Of a stretch of 64,000 nucleotides of DNA, positions 1 through 18,489 are shown one piece after another. Both the position numbers and the translations under genes were made by a program. Position 1 is the stretch's first letter; the number at the start of each line of letters is the position of its first letter. The stretch is from Paroedura picta (taxonomy: Eukaryota; Chordata; Lepidosauria; Squamata; Gekkonidae), in the NCBI RefSeq assembly GCF_049243985.1, contig NC_135372.1, forward strand, positions 27,622,818 to 27,686,817, read 5' to 3'. The notes under the pieces are model-generated. The model saw only the letters and a program-made list of their open reading frames with translations, did not search any database and had not been told where the DNA came from.

Positions 1-280
1 ATGAAGGCCGTGGCTTCTCTGTCTTGTGACTGGCCCTACAGAAGAACTGGTTGGCCCCTGTGTGAGGCAGGATGCTGGACTAGATTTTCCCCCAGTGGTC
101 TGACCAAGCAGGGCTCTTTGGGGGCTCTTAGGAAGGCCTGGGCCTCTTTCCTGTTGTTATAAATCCAGAGGAACTGGTTGGCCTCTATGTGACAGGACGC
201 TGGATTAGCTGGACCCTGGTCTGATCCAACAAAGCTTATAGCCTTATTGAGGGGCTTGCTAAAGAACAAAATAAGCCATA
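1..280 (+). repeat. LINE 3' end fragments
   Basis: Two pieces with GAACTGGTTGGCC, GACAGGATGCTGGA and GGTCTGATCCA, the 3' end of a CR1-like family. Other copies are at 46320-47165, 56640-56830 (minus), 21067-21340 (minus) and 21810-21855. Confidence 0.6.
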
Positions 281-756
281 GGTTCAGCCCTCCCCACAGC
301 TTTGCAGAACCCTACATTGTAGCTCTGACTGAACACAGTGGGTGGATTTCTTGATCCACATAAGGCCAGCACCTCAGTTGTCATTAGATCAAACTCTGAG
401 TCCAGGGACACCTTTAAGGCCAACAAAATTTAATCCTGGCTATAAGCTTTCATTTGCAGGCCCTCTTTAGAACCACCCAGCTTTCTTAGGAACAGCCTCA
501 GGCAGAAAACAGAAGCAAGTTCGGTTTTATTAAAGAAAACACAACTAACACAGACCAAGGGGGGAGGGAATCTAGGGTCAATCTAGCATTTATCCAGTTC
601 TCTGGGAGATGATCAGAACATCTTCCTTGATATCTAACTGCTAATATGTAGCTGATTTCAGATTTGTACCGCACCTTCTAGCAAATGCAGGGTTCCGAAA
701 GGAGCCTGCTGTTCACAAACTGAGAAGAGTCCTAGTGCTTACTTGAACCATAATAC
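281..756. other. No gene recognised
   Basis: Contains a degraded interspersed repeat (GAGTCCAGGGACACCTTTAA) around 395-460, related to the repeats at 6968-7110 and 51600-51860. Nothing else identified. Confidence 0.4.
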
Positions 757-883
757 ATGAAAAAAAGGCATAGGGACACATGCACAACTCCTCCCCTCCC
801 CCACAAAAACCCATGGCCAGAACCTTTAACTGGACATGCCAGGGACCTGATCAACGAAAAGCAGCCCTACCCCCTCCCGGAGA

Positions 884-1312
884 AGGTACAAGAAGAGTTG
901 GTTCTTAGATGCCGCTTTTCTCTACCCGAAGGAGGCTCAAAGCGGCTTACAGTCGCCTTCCCTTTCCTCTACCCACAACAGACACCCTGTGAGGGAGGTG
1001 AGGCTGAGACAGCCTCAGATTGCTGAAGAAGAAGAGTTGGTTCTTCTATGCCGCTTTTCTCTACCCGAAGGAGGCTCAAAGCGGCTTACATTTGCCTTCC
1101 CTTACCTCGCCCCACAGCAGACACTGTGTGAGGTGGGTGAGGCTCAGAGAGCCCTGAGATTACTGCTCGGTCAGAGCAGTTTTATCAGTGCTGTGGCAAG
1201 CCCAAGGTCACCCAGATGGCTGCATGTGGGGGAGGAGCGGGGACTCAAAACCGGCTCACTAGATTAGAAGTCCACACTCCTAAGCACTACACCAAGCTGG
1301 CTCTCTTGTTCT
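884..1312 (-). repeat. tRNA-derived SINE with duplicated tail
   Basis: The head at about 1190-1312 carries tRNA-like A and B boxes on the minus strand. The tail (GTAAGCCGCTTTGAG...GCATATAAGAACCAACTC) is present twice in tandem, at 884-1022 and after 1026. Confidence 0.8.
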
Positions 1313-2034
1313 CTTGCAGTTCTCTTGTTGCCGTTGCTCCTTGTTCACTTTTGTTGCTTCTCATTTTCTTTGCTGTGTTCATTTCCGCTGGTTTCAACAG
1401 TAAGCATATTTCTGGGTCCCCTCTTTGCGTTCACCCCAAATCAGCTGATCTGGGCATGCCACAGCTTGACCGTTGGTGTGGCTGAGAATGAAAAGGCCCA
1501 GGATCAAGTCCCCACTCAACCAGGATGGCGAGAACTCTCTTAGCCTAGTCTACCTGCTAGGGATGTTGTGAAGGTAAAACAAGAACTGGGGGAGGGGAGA
1601 CCAAATACTTCACCCTGGCCTTCTCAAAGGAAGGCTGCCATCAAAAAATAAACGTGTACACAGATATATATTACACAGTGTGTATACCCTCACCCATGGG
1701 ATATATTTAGGATAATTGGGTATAATAGCTCCAGTTTTACAGGCAGTTAAAACAAAAGTTCCTCTGCATTTTTTTTAACCTAATGGATGGTAGCAACCTA
1801 GGGGCTAACAAGATTTTCAGGGCGTGATCTTTCAAGAGGTTAAAGTATCCAGTTGCTCCACTGGAGGCTAACATGGAACTGCCACTGAGAAATCTTTTCA
1901 TGGAATGTGTGTGTATGGGGGGGGGGAGATCTGTACCCCATGGGGACTCCTGCCTGCCAGATTGGGCTGAGGCAGTTATGTGAAATCTCCAGAAGGCAGG
2001 CAACGTTATGGAGTGGGGATGGGAAGGCATTTCG
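1313..2034. other. No gene recognised
   Basis: AT-rich, unremarkable sequence. Short open frames have no recognisable similarity. Confidence 0.4.
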
Positions 2035-2298
2035 TAGGGTTGTGCAGTTCAGTGCAGTTCGGCCGCCTTGGTGAACACCAAAGCCCAAAGCGGTGCGTAG
2101 GAGGCCTGTGCCGCAGGGCGGAGAGGAGGGGCGGAGGTGGAGTACCAGCTGGCAGCCGCACACAGGCGCAAAGGTCTGCTCCTGCATGCGGCCGCCAGCT
2201 GGTGTGCCGCCGTCACCCCACCGCACCACACCGCACCACGGCGCTATCCGCCTCGGGCTTCGGTAATTGCCAAGGCGGCCGAACGGCGCAACCTTAAT
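2035..2298. mobile_element. CpG-rich repeat with inverted ends
   Basis: Left end TAGGGTTGTGCAGTTC plus TTCGGCCGCCTTGG; right end CCAAGGCGGCCGAAC plus GCGCAACCTTA, which mirror each other. Probably a DNA miniature element; the target duplication is unclear. Confidence 0.5.
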
Positions 2299-2439
2299 TG
2301 CCAATGCAGTCCTAGCCACAGTTTCCTGGGACTAAGTGTCTTTGAGTAGACTGGAATAGGATCCTGAGGAGACCCACTTAGGCCTGCTCTTGTGGTCTCC
2401 CCAGTAATGTAAACCCACCAAAATGAATAACATGTAATC

Positions 2440-2571
2440 CAGGGGTGGCTGAACTGTGGCTCTCCAGCTGTCCGTGGACTACAATTACCATGAGGCCCTG
2501 CCAGCACCGGCGGGCAGTCATGGTAACTGTAGTCCATGGACATCTGGAGAGCAACAGTTTGGCCACCCCTG
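2440..2571. mobile_element. hAT palindromic MITE, diverged copy
   Basis: Same family as the 136-bp palindrome, with ends CAGGGGTGG and CCACCCCTG. The flanks ATGTAATC and ACTTAATC are an imperfect 8-bp duplication (6 of 8). An older copy than the others by divergence. Confidence 0.85.
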
Positions 2572-2818
2572 ACTTAATCGATCTCACAAGGCAGCAACCC
2601 CACCCCAACTCCCAGGTCATCTCTCAAGGAGAAGCAAGTAGCGTAGCAACACCTGCAACCGTCCCCTTCTTCACAACCCTGCTCCCCTTGTCTGCTACCG
2701 GGCAGCCCTGGGGACAGGCCATCTGGCTCCATAAACTGCACTCTCTCCCCACCACTGTTAAAGACACACACATGGAGGGTGGAAGGCCTCCAGGGCCCAT
2801 CAGGGTGGAAGGCCTCCA

Positions 2819-3088
2819 GGGTTGGTTCTTATATGCCACTTTTCCCTACCTGAAAGAGGCTCAAAGCGGCTTACATTTGCCTTCCCTTTCCTCTCCCCAC
2901 AACGGACACCCTATGAGGTGGGTGAGGCTGAGAGAGCCCCGATAATACTGCTCGGTCAGAACAGTTTTATCAGAGTCATGGCGAGCCCAAGGTCACCCAG
3001 CTGGCTGCATGTGGGGGAGCGCAGAATCGAACCCGGCATGCCAGATTAGAAGTCCGCACTCCTAACCACTACACCAAACTGGCTCTCT
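2819..3088 (-). repeat. tRNA-derived SINE, full length
   Basis: The minus strand starts GAGAGCCAGTTTGGTGTAG, an A-box-like region, then a B-box GGTTCGATTC, and ends with GCATATAAGAACCAACCC. Reference copy for the family with tail copies at 0.9, 12.1, 22.7, 34.0 and 57.4 kb. Confidence 0.85.
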
Positions 3089-3759
3089 GTGCTTGGCTCT
3101 TTCTAGTGGGAGATGCTGGAGATTGAACCGGAGACCTTCTGCCTGCACAGCAGAGCGTCTTCCACTGAGTCACTGCCCCTCCCCGGGGGTGGGAACAGAA
3201 GGGCTTGTTCAGAACCGTGGCCCAGAGCAATGCCCACTGCTCCCTCCTGCTCAGACAAGAAGGGGCACTCAGCACAGTCTGGATCCCGCAACTGACACAC
3301 GCCATATGCCACTCTGCCCCTGGCAGTCCGGTCCAGAGACAGCACCTTGTCCTGCTAAACGGTGTTAATGTTGTCCCGGGCAGTCTGATTACTAGTCATC
3401 CCAACCACTACAGGATTCTTTGGGCTGTGCCCCACGCCGTTCCCACCCCCATCCTCCTTGCCGTGTATCAGGAGCAGAGAAGACGGGAGGCATCCAGGGG
3501 CCCCTGAGTCTCTTCCCTCTTTCTGCAGCTGAGCCAATCCTGAGCAGGCGCCACAGAAAGGAAGCTACCTGCCTGGGCATGGGCCCGCAAGGAGTCCTGA
3601 TGGGTCCCGAGGTGCCCCAGCACCTTCCCCCCACGAATCCCTTTGGCACTCCAGGAACGAAGGAAGGCCCTCCCTTCAGGCGGAAGTGCTCCCACATGGC
3701 AGACTTGTGCCGTTTCTTCCCCTGCCTCCCCCTGTTGCTGACGACTGTGTCCTCTAAGG

Positions 3760-3886
3760 CAGGGGTAGTCAACCTGTGGTCCTCCAGATGTCCATGGACT
3801 ACAATTCCCATGAGCCCCTGCCAGCGAACGCTGGCAGGGGCTCAAGGGAATTGTAGTCCATGGACATCTGGAGGACCACAGGTTGA

Positions 3887-3895
<9 letters not shown>
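3760..3895. mobile_element. hAT miniature element (136-bp palindromic MITE)
   Basis: An almost perfect palindrome with ends CAGGGGTAG and CTACCCCTG. It is flanked by the direct repeat CTCTAAGG at 3752-3759 and 3896-3903, the 8-bp target duplication typical of hAT transposons. It supplies the zinc-finger stop codon at 3887-3889. Confidence 0.95.
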
Positions 3896-11492
<7,597 letters not shown>

Positions 11493-11499
11493 CCGGCCG

Positions 11500-12090
11500 C
11501 ACCAACTGGGCTCCAGAACCTGAGCTTGCCATTGAGTCTTCAAGGGTGAGGAGGACATTCCTCTCTGGAAGGACGGCAGCAGCAAATGCTCGGGCTCGGC
11601 CTTCTCCTCCCGTGCCCCACCGCCGCGAAAAAAAGGCCGGCAGTCCAGCAGCCGGAGAGCCGGTAGAAGGGGGGGGGGGGCGTAGCCGGGCCGGCAGGAA
11701 CCGCTCGGGCTCTGCGGAGGGACAAGATCGGCGCCGGGGAAGGAACCTCCCGGTCTCTTCCGCCCGGCAACCAGCACAGCTCCGCCCGCCCACGCAGCCC
11801 AGGCAGGAGGCGCTTTGCAGTCCCCCCCCCCGGGCAGGGACGGGAGAGGCGGCGGGAGCTCCGGGCGGGAGCGAGCAGCAGCAGAAGGGCCGGGGCTGGC
11901 CGAGAGAGCACCGAAAGAACTGCGTCTGGCCCAGCTGAGAGGCCGCGGTCGCCCCCTCCCGCCCCCTCTCCCCCCCCTCCCGTCCAGGCTTTCCAGTGCG
12001 TAGCGTCCGATGCTGTCCTGCGGCCAAAACTGTGGTTGTGGCGGTGGCTCCCGCGTCTTCCCTCCGCCAGGCAGGTCTGGGGCTAGTCAC
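11500..12090 (-). promoter_or_regulatory. CpG-rich promoter region of the KRAB-ZNF gene
   Basis: A G+C-rich, CpG-dense block just upstream of the proposed first exon, with no TATA box in clear view. Position and composition fit a CpG-island promoter firing on the minus strand. Open frames across it on both strands look like composition effects. The 5' untranslated exon probably lies here, but its start cannot be fixed from sequence. Confidence 0.6.
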
Positions 12091-12097
12091 AGCTCTC

Positions 12098-12225
12098 TTA
12101 GGTCAGTTCTCTCCGAGCTCTCTCAGCCCCAGCGACCTCCCATGGCGTCCTGTCGTGGGGAAAGGAAGAGAAGGGGACCGTAAGCCGCTTCGAAAAGCGG
12201 GGTATAAAACCTAGCTCTTCTACTT
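12098..12225 (+). repeat. tRNA-derived SINE tail
   Basis: CTCTCTCAGCCCC, GTAAGCCGCTTCG and GCGGGGTATAAAACC blocks identify a 3' fragment of the SINE family seen in full at 2819-3088. Confidence 0.75.
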
Positions 12226-12651
12226 GAGTCCCGGAGACGCCAGTCCGCTGGTCATCCCTACAAACCGTGGCAGCGAACTCCACATTAGAATCGCTCTCTT
12301 TGGAAAGGCGAGCAGGACGCCGTGACGGCTGTTGGATTAAAAAATAAGCAGAAAGATGGAGAAGAGGTGCAGGTGGTTCATTTCATACGTGAAAGGAACC
12401 TCCATGTTCAGCGGCAGTTCACCTCGCAACAGCAGTTCCAATGAGAAGGGGGCGGGCGGTTGTTGGCTTGACAGACCAGATCTTTCCAGCACCAGCACCC
12501 CAAAGCAGAAGGCCCCCTCTGCATCAAAGCGCGCACACGCTCAGCCATCGGTGGGACTCACTGCCACAAGCCCCCAGAAGTAGCCATGGGCTACGATGGT
12601 TTCGACGAACCCTCGTCAGACCCATGGAGGGAGCGGCATCAATACCTAGTC

Positions 12652-12787
12652 CAGGGGTAGTCAAACTGCGGCCCTCCAGATGTCCATTGACTACAATCCC
12701 CATGAGCCCCTGCCAGCGAACGCAGTTAGGGGCTCATGGGGATTGTAGTCCATGGACATCTGGAAGGCCGCAGTTTGACTACCCCTG
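12652..12787. mobile_element. hAT palindromic MITE, young copy
   Basis: 136 bp, arms nearly identical, exact 8-bp flanking duplication ACCTAGTC at 12644-12651 and 12788-12795. Lies between the ZNF and FEM1A promoters. Confidence 0.95.
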
Positions 12788-13139
12788 ACCTAGTCTTAGG
12801 GTAGCTGGTCAGTCTCCAAATTCTAGGGCTGCCCTCTGCAAATGGTCCCTCCTGCTGTCACGACTGACCTCCAGCCGTCCAGCATCAGTTTCCCGGGAGA
12901 AAACGCTGATTTGGGGGGGGGGGGCGAAATGGTGGCTCTCCAGATGTCCAAGGACTACAGCTCCCGTGAGCCCCAGCCACGGCCAGCTGTACAGCCACCG
13001 TTTCACCCCACCCCCAAACCTCCAGCTTTGCCCCAGCCCAAACTTGGCTACTCTACTGATGTGATCCTGTCCTCTTCGGGAGCTCCCCTGAAAGGGGCGG
13101 CGGTCACGTCCTAAAACAGAAGCAATGCCCTGCACTGCC

Positions 13140-13533
13140 ACCTGAACTACATTTCCCAGAAGGCTCCGCGCACAAGCACAGCCCCCCCCCCTCGCCCCGT
13201 TTATTCCCTCGCTCCTTCTCCTCCCCTAGCCGAGGGCAAGCTGCTGTCATTGGGCGCAGTCCCGCACGGACTACAGTACCCAGAAGCCTCGCTAACCATC
13301 GGGCCCAGCGTCCTTCCTCCGGAAGCCGGCCGCTCGGGCTCTCGGCCTTCTGGGAAGCGAAGTCCTTCAATCCCCTTCTTTCGCTCTCGCTTCCGCCGCG
13401 GTCCGGCGAGGCTGCACTACAACTCCCAGCACGCCTTTCGGGCGGGGCGCGGCGCCGCTGTCATTTTGTGGCGGCCGACGGGCGTAAGATGGCGGCCCGG
13501 GGCGGCGGCGGCTGAAGGGGTGGCCTTGTCGCC
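13140..13533 (+). promoter_or_regulatory. FEM1A: FEM1A CpG-island promoter with ZNF143-like and YY1-like sites
   Basis: CpG-rich and TATA-less. Three copies resemble the ZNF143/THAP11 motif (core ACTACAnnTCCCAG): 13146-13165, 13270-13289 and 13416-13435. A YY1-type AAGATGGCGGC lies at 13486-13496, 38 bases before the start codon. Motif identities come from family knowledge; occupancy is inferred. Confidence 0.75.
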
Positions 13534-15498
13534 ATGGACCTGCGCCTGGCCGTCTACCACGCGGCCCGCGAGGGGAAGCTGCGGCTGCTGCAGAAGCTGC
13601 TGGGCGGGCGGAGCGCGGCGGAGCGCGGGGAGGCGACGTCGGGGGCCGGGGCCGGGGTCGGCCCGCCGCTGCTGATCGCCGCCCGCCACGGGCACCGCGC
13701 CGTCGTGGACTACCTGCTGGAGCAGTGCGGCGCCCGCGTCGGGGAGGGCGGCCCGGTGAGCTTCGACGGCGAGACCATCGAGGGGGCGCCGCCGCTGTGG
13801 GCCGCCTCGGCCGCCGGGCACCTGCCGGTGGTGCGCACCCTCCTGGAGCACGGCGCCTGCGTCAACCAGACCACGCGCACCAACTCCACCCCGCTGCGCG
13901 CCGCCTGCTTCGACGGCCACCTGGACGTCGTGCGCTACCTGGTGGGCGAGTGCGGGGCCGACCTGGAGGTGGCCAACCGCCACGGCCACACCTGCCTCAT
14001 GATCGCCTGCTACAAGGGCCACGCCGACATCGCCCGCTACCTGCTGGCCAGGGGGGCCGACGTCGGCCGCCGCAGCCTCAAGGGCAACACCGCCCTGCAC
14101 GACTGCGCCGAGTCCGGCAGCCTCGAGATCCTCAAGCTCCTGCTCGACGCCCAGGCCCGCATGGAGAAGGACGGCTACGGGATGACCCCGCTGCTGGCCG
14201 CCAGCGTCACCGGGCACACCAACATCGTGGAATACCTCGTTGAAGGAGCACTACAGCAGGAGGAGGACGAGGAGGAAGACGAGCCAGCGGCAGAGGGGAA
14301 GAAGGACCCAAGCACGGCGGGCTTGTCCTCTTCCTCCAGCAGCGGGCAGCCCCAGGTTTACTGCACTCGGGAGGCTGCCGTGGAAGCACTTGAGCTGCTG
14401 GGAGCCACCTTTGTGGACAAGAAACGCGATCTCCTTGGGGCTCTTAAGCACTGGCGCCGAGCTATGGCCCTTCGCCACCAGGGTGGGCATGATCTTGCCA
14501 AACCCGAGCCTCAGCAGTTGGTGCTGGCCTATGACTATTCCCGGGAAGTGAGCTCGATGGAAGAGCTCGATTCCTTGGTGACCGATCCGGATGAAATGCG
14601 GATGCAAGCACTCTTGATCCGGGAGCGTATCCTCGGGCCGTCTCACCCGGACACCTCTTACTACATTCGCTACCGAGGGGCTGTCTACGCAGATTCGGGA
14701 AACTTCGAGCGTTGCATCAACCTGTGGAAGTACGCCTTGGAAATGCAGCAGGGCAACTTGGAGCCGCTGAGCCCCATGACGGCGAGCAGCTTCCTCTCCT
14801 TTGCCGAACTTTTCTCTTATGTCCTTCAGGACCGTTCCAAAGGTACCCTGGCAACCCAGCTGGGCTTTTCTGACCTCATGGGGGTGCTGGGCAAGGGAGT
14901 CCGTGAGGTCGAGAGGGCCTTACTGCACCGGAAGGATCCCATTGCAGACTCGGTGCAGTTCACAAAGGCTCTGGCCATCATCCTCCACTTAGTGTTCTTA
15001 CTGGAGAAAGTGGAATGCTCTCCGGAGCAGGAGCACCTGAAGCGACAGACCATCTACCGTTTGCTCAAGTGCAACCCACGGGGCAAAAACGGCTTCACCC
15101 CTCTTCACATGGCAGTGGACAAGGAGACCACCACCGTCGGCCGCTACCCTGTGGGGAAGTTCCCCTCACTCCACGTGGTGAATCTCCTGCTGGAGTGCGG
15201 GGCCGACCCGGACAGCCGTGACTATGACAACAACACACCTTTGCACGTGGCTGCCCGGAACAACTGCCCACTCGTCATGAGCGCCCTGATGGAGGCGGGA
15301 GCCCACATGGATGCGACCAACGCCTTCAAGCAGACGGCGTACGAGCTCCTGGACGAGAAGTTCCTCCCCAAGGCCATGATGCAGCCCTTCAATTACGTCA
15401 CTTTACAGTGCCTTGCCGCCCGAGCCCTGGACCGGCACAAGATCCCCTACAAGGGTTTCATCCCCGAAGAGCTTGAGGCCTTCATCGAACTCCACTGA
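13534..15498 (+). CDS. FEM1A: FEM1A, ankyrin-repeat substrate receptor of CUL2 ubiquitin ligase
   Basis: Single-exon 654-residue protein, close to the 669 of human FEM1A as I recall it, and alignable along its length (MDLR start, FDGETIEGAPPLWAASAAGH, end EAFIELH). N-terminal ankyrin repeats cover about residues 1-235 and two more cover about 530-600. An acidic, Ser-rich linker at about 236-275 replaces the family's variable insert. The C-terminus shows a BC-box, TLQCLAARAL at 623-632, and a CUL2-box-like IPEELEAFI at 643-651, which in this family bind Elongin B/C and CUL2 so that C-terminal degrons are ubiquitinated. The start is the first ATG after the CpG island. The first ~235 codons are extremely GC-rich; the rest is not. 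The paralogues FEM1B and FEM1C are less likely given the N-terminus and TICAM1 synteny. Confidence 0.97.
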   Translation: MDLRLAVYHAAREGKLRLLQKLLGGRSAAERGEATSGAGAGVGPPLLIAARHGHRAVVDYLLEQCGARVGEGGPVSFDGETIEGAPPLWAASAAGHLPVVRTLLEHGACVNQTTRTNSTPLRAACFDGHLDVVRYLVGECGADLEVANRHGHTCLMIACYKGHADIARYLLARGADVGRRSLKGNTALHDCAESGSLEILKLLLDAQARMEKDGYGMTPLLAASVTGHTNIVEYLVEGALQQEEDEEEDEPAAEGKKDPSTAGLSSSSSSGQPQVYCTREAAVEALELLGATFVDKKRDLLGALKHWRRAMALRHQGGHDLAKPEPQQLVLAYDYSREVSSMEELDSLVTDPDEMRMQALLIRERILGPSHPDTSYYIRYRGAVYADSGNFERCINLWKYALEMQQGNLEPLSPMTASSFLSFAELFSYVLQDRSKGTLATQLGFSDLMGVLGKGVREVERALLHRKDPIADSVQFTKALAIILHLVFLLEKVECSPEQEHLKRQTIYRLLKCNPRGKNGFTPLHMAVDKETTTVGRYPVGKFPSLHVVNLLLECGADPDSRDYDNNTPLHVAARNNCPLVMSALMEAGAHMDATNAFKQTAYELLDEKFLPKAMMQPFNYVTLQCLAARALDRHKIPYKGFIPEELEAFIELH

Positions 15499-18000
15499 GG
15501 GTGGGAAAGCTGTGTCTGACTGCTGCCACTGAGATCACGGGGGGTGGGGGGGGTGTCACAGTGGCAGCGGTGGGTGGGGAGCAGGGGATGCGGTCTTCCT
15601 CTGACCTCCACCATCCAGTTCAGAGAGGGGAAATGTATTATCCGAGCCTTTAGCCACCCATGCTGGGGGGTGGGGAAGCCCCAAGTGAGGTCACTGAGAG
15701 GGCAGGGGACTGGCTTCCACTTGCCATGTATTGCCAACTGAATATTTAGGAAGCCAGGGTGGTTTGCATTTGTCACCTGCTCTCTGAAAGGCAGCCTGCT
15801 TTACAATCTTTGGAGTTGCAGTTTTTGACAAGAAGCCCTTCCCCAGGCCTGCTCACAGGGAACTGAAGTCTTAAGTTGCTCGTTCTTTGGGGCTTGGCTC
15901 ATATACCAGAGCGCCAGTTGCCAAATGCGCGGCTGAGAGTTCTTGCTGGAGTAGTTGCTTGCAACATTTACAAAGCTGGGTTTTTGGCAAAGGCTGGGTT
16001 CTGTGTTTTGTTTTGTTTTGTGGCCAATATAAGATTTGCATCAGAGATTTTTCAGGGTAGTTTTTCTTTCTTTGCAATTAAGCACCATCGCTCTCCTGGG
16101 TGGCTAAAAAATTCTCTGTGCTCTGGAGTTAGGTTTCCCCTCTCAGGAAGAAAAAGATGGTAGGACTTTGGTTCTCTGCAGGAAGAATTGGCCTTGGGAT
16201 CCAGAGGAGACCCTGCTTTGGGAGCCCACAGAGGAAACACCTATGGAGTGGATTGTGTGCCGACTGCACTTGGTCTGTGGATGCTTTCTCTTGCATGGCT
16301 ATAGAAGGTGATGTGGGAGATGGGTGCTGCTATAAGATATCAGGAAACAGTAAGTGCCAAAGAAAAGCATGTGTTTGTGTAGTGTTCACACTCCATACGT
16401 ATTTGTAATCCCAAGATTGCAGTAAAACTGGGATTTTACTGAGCCTTCTTGGTTTGGGGAGGATTCCCTTAGAGAGAAACTGGGGGAACCTGGGTTCAGA
16501 TCTTCACCCAGCCACGAGGCTTATTGGGTGGCCTGGGGCCAGTCACTTCCTCTCAGCCTAACCTACCTCGCAAGGTCGTTGTAAGGGTAACACTGAGGGG
16601 AAGAGAACCACAGAGAACCAAACGGAGAGATTACCGATTGATTTTTTTTTTATTGGAAAGGCCAGACTTCTTCAGAATAGCAGTCCTGGAAGAAGGTGGC
16701 TTGTTCTTAGTGGGAAGTCTCTTGAAGTCCTGTTCTCAGCTCTGCCAGGAAGAATTCGTGGGTGTGTTTTGGATTGAGAAGGCAGGAGAGGATGGGAACT
16801 TTGGGGGAGGAGAGGGACACCAGTGCTGTCAGAATCCCCTTCTGGTGGCTGCAGCCACACCAGACTGCGTGGCCTGAACAGATGAAACAATAGCACGGTC
16901 TGCAGCTGGTCAGGGTGTCTGTTGCAACTGAGAAGTACAATTTCCTGAAACATTCAAACCGTGTGGGGCGGGGGAGAACAGAACTATTGAGGGCAACTGA
17001 AAGAAGATGCAAGAAGACAGACCACTTCAAGACTCAAATTGGATTATGGTGCAACTTGGTGCATGACACAGAAAACTTAACTCTTCATGAAGTGAAATGC
17101 TGCCATTTCAATGCAACTTAAAATGGTTTTGTTTTATCAAGGATTACAGTTGCATCCAGTGCTGGAAGTGGGCCTCCTTTGTGTATTCAGTTGTGACAGA
17201 ACCAGAGGGGGAAGATTTGGCCAGTGTTGTCGTAAGCCAGGGTCCCCTGTGGGCACCTTTCAAATTCTGGCATAGCAAGGAGACAGCAGCCACAAAAGGG
17301 CTTCCAGGGTGGAGGCAGCTGCAGCCAAAACTGCATTTGTAAAATCTGCACAGCCTATCAGATCCTTGATGGCTTGGCGGAGGCCCCACCTGGCCCTGCC
17401 CACCAAGTTGGTGATCCCCATAGTAAACAGGAGTTTTTAGTTCTGGCTTAAAAACTGCCTGCTTCGAACAGCCAGATTTAGCTAGAAAGAGTATCAAAGT
17501 CTTCAGCATCTACCTCTCTGTCTTTCAAACTGCTTTCAACTTGGGAAGAGGTGGGGGAGCACAGTATCTGCATCCAGCCAAATAGCTGACAATGTTAGGG
17601 GTTGATTGTAAATCCAGACGGTAACCTTAAAATGGCACCCAAAATAAGGGTCCTTCCTCATACGCCACATCATAAATGTGGAATCGGTCTGCTACGTGAA
17701 TCACTCATCATTTTAAAAAAATTAAGTGCATCTCCTTCAGCATAATACCCTCAAGTTTCTGTCTTCAACCAGAGTGCATTTTCAAAAGATCAGCAACATC
17801 CAGTTCCAAATTGTTCACGACCTTTAGAGCCCCGAAAGGTTACATGGGCAGAAAGCCGCTTGTTCCCTCATTCAGAACTTGCCCGTTTCTTAAATTCATT
17901 GTGTATATATCTGGTTTTCTTGCAAATCTGCCGAAGGTGTAGTATTGTGAAGCAGGCAAAGTCTTTTAAGAACGCTGTGTGCAACTACGGAGATTCTAAT
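15499..18000 (+). other. FEM1A 3' untranslated region and downstream sequence
   Basis: No coding exon recognised. The first part is probably FEM1A 3' untranslated sequence, since the human gene has a long one; no AATAAA could be assigned with confidence. The rest shows no clear repeat family to my eye. Confidence 0.4.
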
Positions 18001-18016
18001 TACCTTTTTAGGGGGG

Positions 18017-18180
18017 TGACATCAAGTCACACCTGTCTTATGACAAACCCTTTTCAAGGCCAGGGACAGTAAGAGGTGGTTTGCCATTGCCTGCCCCTGC
18101 GCAGCTTCCTTGTGGTCTCTCATCCAAATAGCAACCTGCTGAGCTATCGTGGGCCATCTAGGTCAGGACAGTTATCTAAT
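18017..18180 (-). repeat. 5S-rRNA-like SINE
   Basis: Reading the minus strand, a block resembles the 3' half of 5S rRNA (TTTGGATGAGAGACCAC). Related fragments: about 7127-7290, 44185-44275, 47215-47290 and 51300-51395, the second with ATCTCAGAAACG and CAGGGTTGGTACTTGG. Divergence is high. Confidence 0.55.
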
Positions 18181-18489
18181 ATAGTAGTTATTACTACAGA
18201 ATGTTGGGAAGCAGTTTGAAAGGAAGGTAACATGCTATTGCCTTTAAAAAGCATTTCCTTTTCCCCCCTCCTCCAGTTTTCTGCAAATTTCCACTGAAAA
18301 ACGAAAGTGGTTCCTTGGGGGAAATGCTCCCACCACCCCCATTCCTGAGATATGCTTGTTTCCTCTCCTACTCCTGTATCTGTGGTTTAGTGGTGTTGCC
18401 CAGCCTTAACAGTGCTGGTGATCTGTACATGGCCTTGGGAGCTTCCTTGGCCCCTACACAGGTCTGTACATGCACACGGTCTGTTAAAA

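Noticed and set aside
13417-14217. 266-residue minus-strand frame over FEM1A
   Set aside because: Produced by the extreme GC content of the ankyrin region; no known similarity.
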